A DNA stretch of 21,032 bases from a virus, in the IMG/VR virus record IMGVR_UViG_3300013126_000300, positions 1 to 21,032 of that record; one strand, 5' to 3'. A model generated the notes under the pieces. The model saw only the letters and a list, made by a program, of their open reading frames with translations. It did no database searches and was not told the DNA's origin. This document shows positions 19,496 through 21,032 of this stretch, one piece after another; positions within the stretch are counted from its first letter, which is position 1; every line of letters begins with the position of its first letter. Position numbers and translations under genes: made by a program.

Positions 19496-20922
19496 TTCAA
19501 ATATTGAAATATAATGAAACATTTATCAAAATAATTGCTGAAAAATTTATATGCCATGAGCTTCAGGATTATTTCACATTTTATGTTCCTGGTTATAAAC
19601 ATATGCCAGCATATAAACAAGGGAGATGGGATGGTCAGATAAAACTATTTAATCTCAAAACACATCTCATATATTTTGGGCTCTTTCATCAGATATTAAA
19701 ATTCGCAAACCAGAGAGATTATGAAGTATCATACTCATCTGATTTTGCTGATACACCATTTTCAGTCTCAGAAGCAACCACATTTATTAAATCTTTAAAT
19801 TTGCCATTTGAAGTTCGGGACTATCAAGTTAATTCTTTTGTTCATGCTGTCAGAAGTCATAGAAGATTAATTTTAAGTCCTACAGGATCAGGCAAGTCTT
19901 TATCAATATATCTTCTGTATAAGTATTATAATACTAAAACACTTCTTATAGTTCCTACGACGGGTCTTGTTCATCAGATGGCATCAGATTTTAAGTCTTA
20001 TGGTTATGATCAAGAGATTCATACGATTACATCAGGTAAAGAAAAGAATTCTGACTGTAATTTGATTATTAGTACATGGCAAAGTATCTATAAGATGGAT
20101 AAAGATTGGTATAGTCAATTCAATTTATGTATTGTTGATGAATCGCATCTTGCCAAAGGACAATCTCTGACAACAATTATGACGAATCTTGTATCTTGTA
20201 AATACAAGTTTGGATTTACAGGAACTTTAGATGGCACTGCGACCAATAAAATGGTTCTAGAAGGATTATTTGGTCAAGTTTATCAAACAACGACAACAGA
20301 TACATTGATAAAAGAAGGACATCTTGCTGAATTAAAAATCAAATGTATTGTTTTTAAGTATTCGGATGAGATTAGAAAGATGGCTAAACATCTGAATTAT
20401 CAGCAAGAGATTGATTATATTGTTCATAATATGAGTAGAAATAAATTTATCAAGAATTTAAGTCTATCATTGGAAGGAAATACTTTAATACTTTTTCAGT
20501 ACGTGGAAAAGCATGGCAATGTTTTGTATCAATTAATCAAACATGCGACAGATAGACCTGTGTATTTTGTTCATGGTGGAATTGATGGAGAAGAGAGAAA
20601 TGATCTAAGACAATTGGTTGAGACGCAAAATAATGCGATTATCATAGCATCAGTTCAAGTATTTTCAACCGGAATAAATATTAAAAGCCTGAAGAATATT
20701 ATATTTACATCTCCTTCTAAATCTAGAGTCAGGACACTCCAATCAATTGGAAGAGTTCTGAGAAAAACAGAAGATAAAACAAATTCTGTCTTATATGATT
20801 TGGTTGATGATTTGTCTTGGAAAAGTAGAAAAAATTACACATTAACTCACTTTATAGAAAGACTAAAGATATACAATCAAGAAAAATTTCCATTTAAAAC
20901 ATATAATGTAGAATTAAAATAA
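19492..20922 (+). CDS. uvsW: Superfamily 2 helicase UvsW
   Basis: The protein has 476 residues from the ATG at 19492, which forms an ATGA overlap with uvsY and has CAGGA upstream; a longer in-frame start at 19477 lies inside uvsY. UvsW unwinds R-loops and branched DNA, moving replication from origin-dependent to recombination-dependent mode. The N-terminal domain contains FYVPGYKHMPAYKQGRWDGQ. Motif Q/I is FEVRDYQ...SPTGSGKS (130-136), motif II VDESH (215-219), motif III GFTGTLDG (241-248), motif V FSTGINI (391-397) and motif VI QSIGRVLRK (417-425). It is shorter than T4 UvsW plus UvsW.1 at the C-terminus. Confidence 0.95.
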   Translation: MIQILKYNETFIKIIAEKFICHELQDYFTFYVPGYKHMPAYKQGRWDGQIKLFNLKTHLIYFGLFHQILKFANQRDYEVSYSSDFADTPFSVSEATTFIKSLNLPFEVRDYQVNSFVHAVRSHRRLILSPTGSGKSLSIYLLYKYYNTKTLLIVPTTGLVHQMASDFKSYGYDQEIHTITSGKEKNSDCNLIISTWQSIYKMDKDWYSQFNLCIVDESHLAKGQSLTTIMTNLVSCKYKFGFTGTLDGTATNKMVLEGLFGQVYQTTTTDTLIKEGHLAELKIKCIVFKYSDEIRKMAKHLNYQQEIDYIVHNMSRNKFIKNLSLSLEGNTLILFQYVEKHGNVLYQLIKHATDRPVYFVHGGIDGEERNDLRQLVETQNNAIIIASVQVFSTGINIKSLKNIIFTSPSKSRVRTLQSIGRVLRKTEDKTNSVLYDLVDDLSWKSRKNYTLTHFIERLKIYNQEKFPFKTYNVELK

Positions 20923-20931
20923 GGAGAAATC

Positions 20932-21032
20932 ATGTCTAATGATCCAGATATTAAGCATATTAGATTGATTAATGGGGAAGAAATTATAGGAAATATTATT
21001 GATCAGACAAAAACAAAATGGATGATTTCAGA
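20932..21032 (+). CDS. Small protein, 5' part only; possibly Sm-like
   Basis: The gene starts at ATG 20932 with AAGGAG just upstream and runs off the right edge after about 33 codons (MSNDPDIKHIRLINGEEIIG, then NIIDQTKTKWMIS). A [R/K]-L-[I/V]-N-G-E-E-[I/L]-I-[G/A] strand at the N-terminus recalls small cyanophage proteins with an Sm-like barrel. With only a third visible this remains a guess. It follows uvsW by 9 bases and is probably co-transcribed. Confidence 0.75.
   Translation, partial: MSNDPDIKHIRLINGEEIIGNIIDQTKTKWMIS

Noticed and set aside
1-21032. CRISPR array, defence island or integrase/attachment site
   Set aside because: The only tandem repeats are the 21-bp coding units and the 28-bp duplication. 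No spacer pattern, integrase or terminal attachment repeat is visible.

Overview
The window is a piece of the structural core of a T4-like contractile-tailed phage (myovirus). The evidence is gene order and recognisable proteins. On the + strand run gp14 (neck), gp15 (tail terminator/sheath stabiliser), gp16 and gp17 (terminase), gp18 (sheath), gp19 (tube), gp20 (portal), gp67 (prohead core), a gp68-position protein, gp21 (prohead protease), gp22 (scaffold) and gp23 (major capsid). After an accessory stretch come uvsY and uvsW. This is the T4 order with insertions. Base composition is clearly AT-rich, and perfect TATAAATA late-promoter boxes precede gp19, gp22 and gp23. The sequence resembles the 'exo-T-even' phages of marine or alphaproteobacterial hosts more than coliphage T4. 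A GcrA-like helix-turn-helix in one accessory protein weakly points to an alphaproteobacterial host. The host cannot be fixed from the sequence.

Layout. 1-610: the 3' part of an unrecognised gene with an Ala/Lys 21-bp repeat, then a 35-codon remnant of a GIY-YIG-type endonuclease. 611-5710: the neck, tail-terminator and packaging block, with unrecognised genes between gp14 and gp15 and between gp16 and gp17. 5711-9011: sheath and tube. 9058-15991: head assembly, where the portal gene carries a 376-residue intein with an HNH endonuclease. 15992-18475: an accessory island with a papain-like protein, a leftward gene with its own sigma70-type promoter, a small GIY-YIG-fold (MUG113/T5orf172) protein and a second Cys/His/Asp protein. 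18479-19000: a probable tail structural protein. 19007-21032: a sigma70-type promoter followed by uvsY, uvsW and the start of a small, possibly Sm-like protein.

How the genes work together. gp20 nucleates the prohead, and gp67, the gp68-like protein and gp22 form the core around which gp23 assembles. gp21 then cleaves the core and the capsid N-terminus after [L/I]xE sites, and such sites are visible in gp21, gp22 and gp23. gp16/gp17 package DNA through the portal. gp14 and gp15 join head to the gp18/gp19 tail. UvsY and UvsW act in recombination-dependent replication. Several accessory proteins share an N-terminal peptide of the type M-K-x-[F/L]-x-[Q/E]-[F/I]-[L/I]. It resembles the capsid-targeting sequence of T4 internal proteins, and one copy is followed by a textbook gp21 site (LDE/A). 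They may be a set of proteins packed into the head and delivered with the DNA. This is the most interesting reading of the window and it is an inference.
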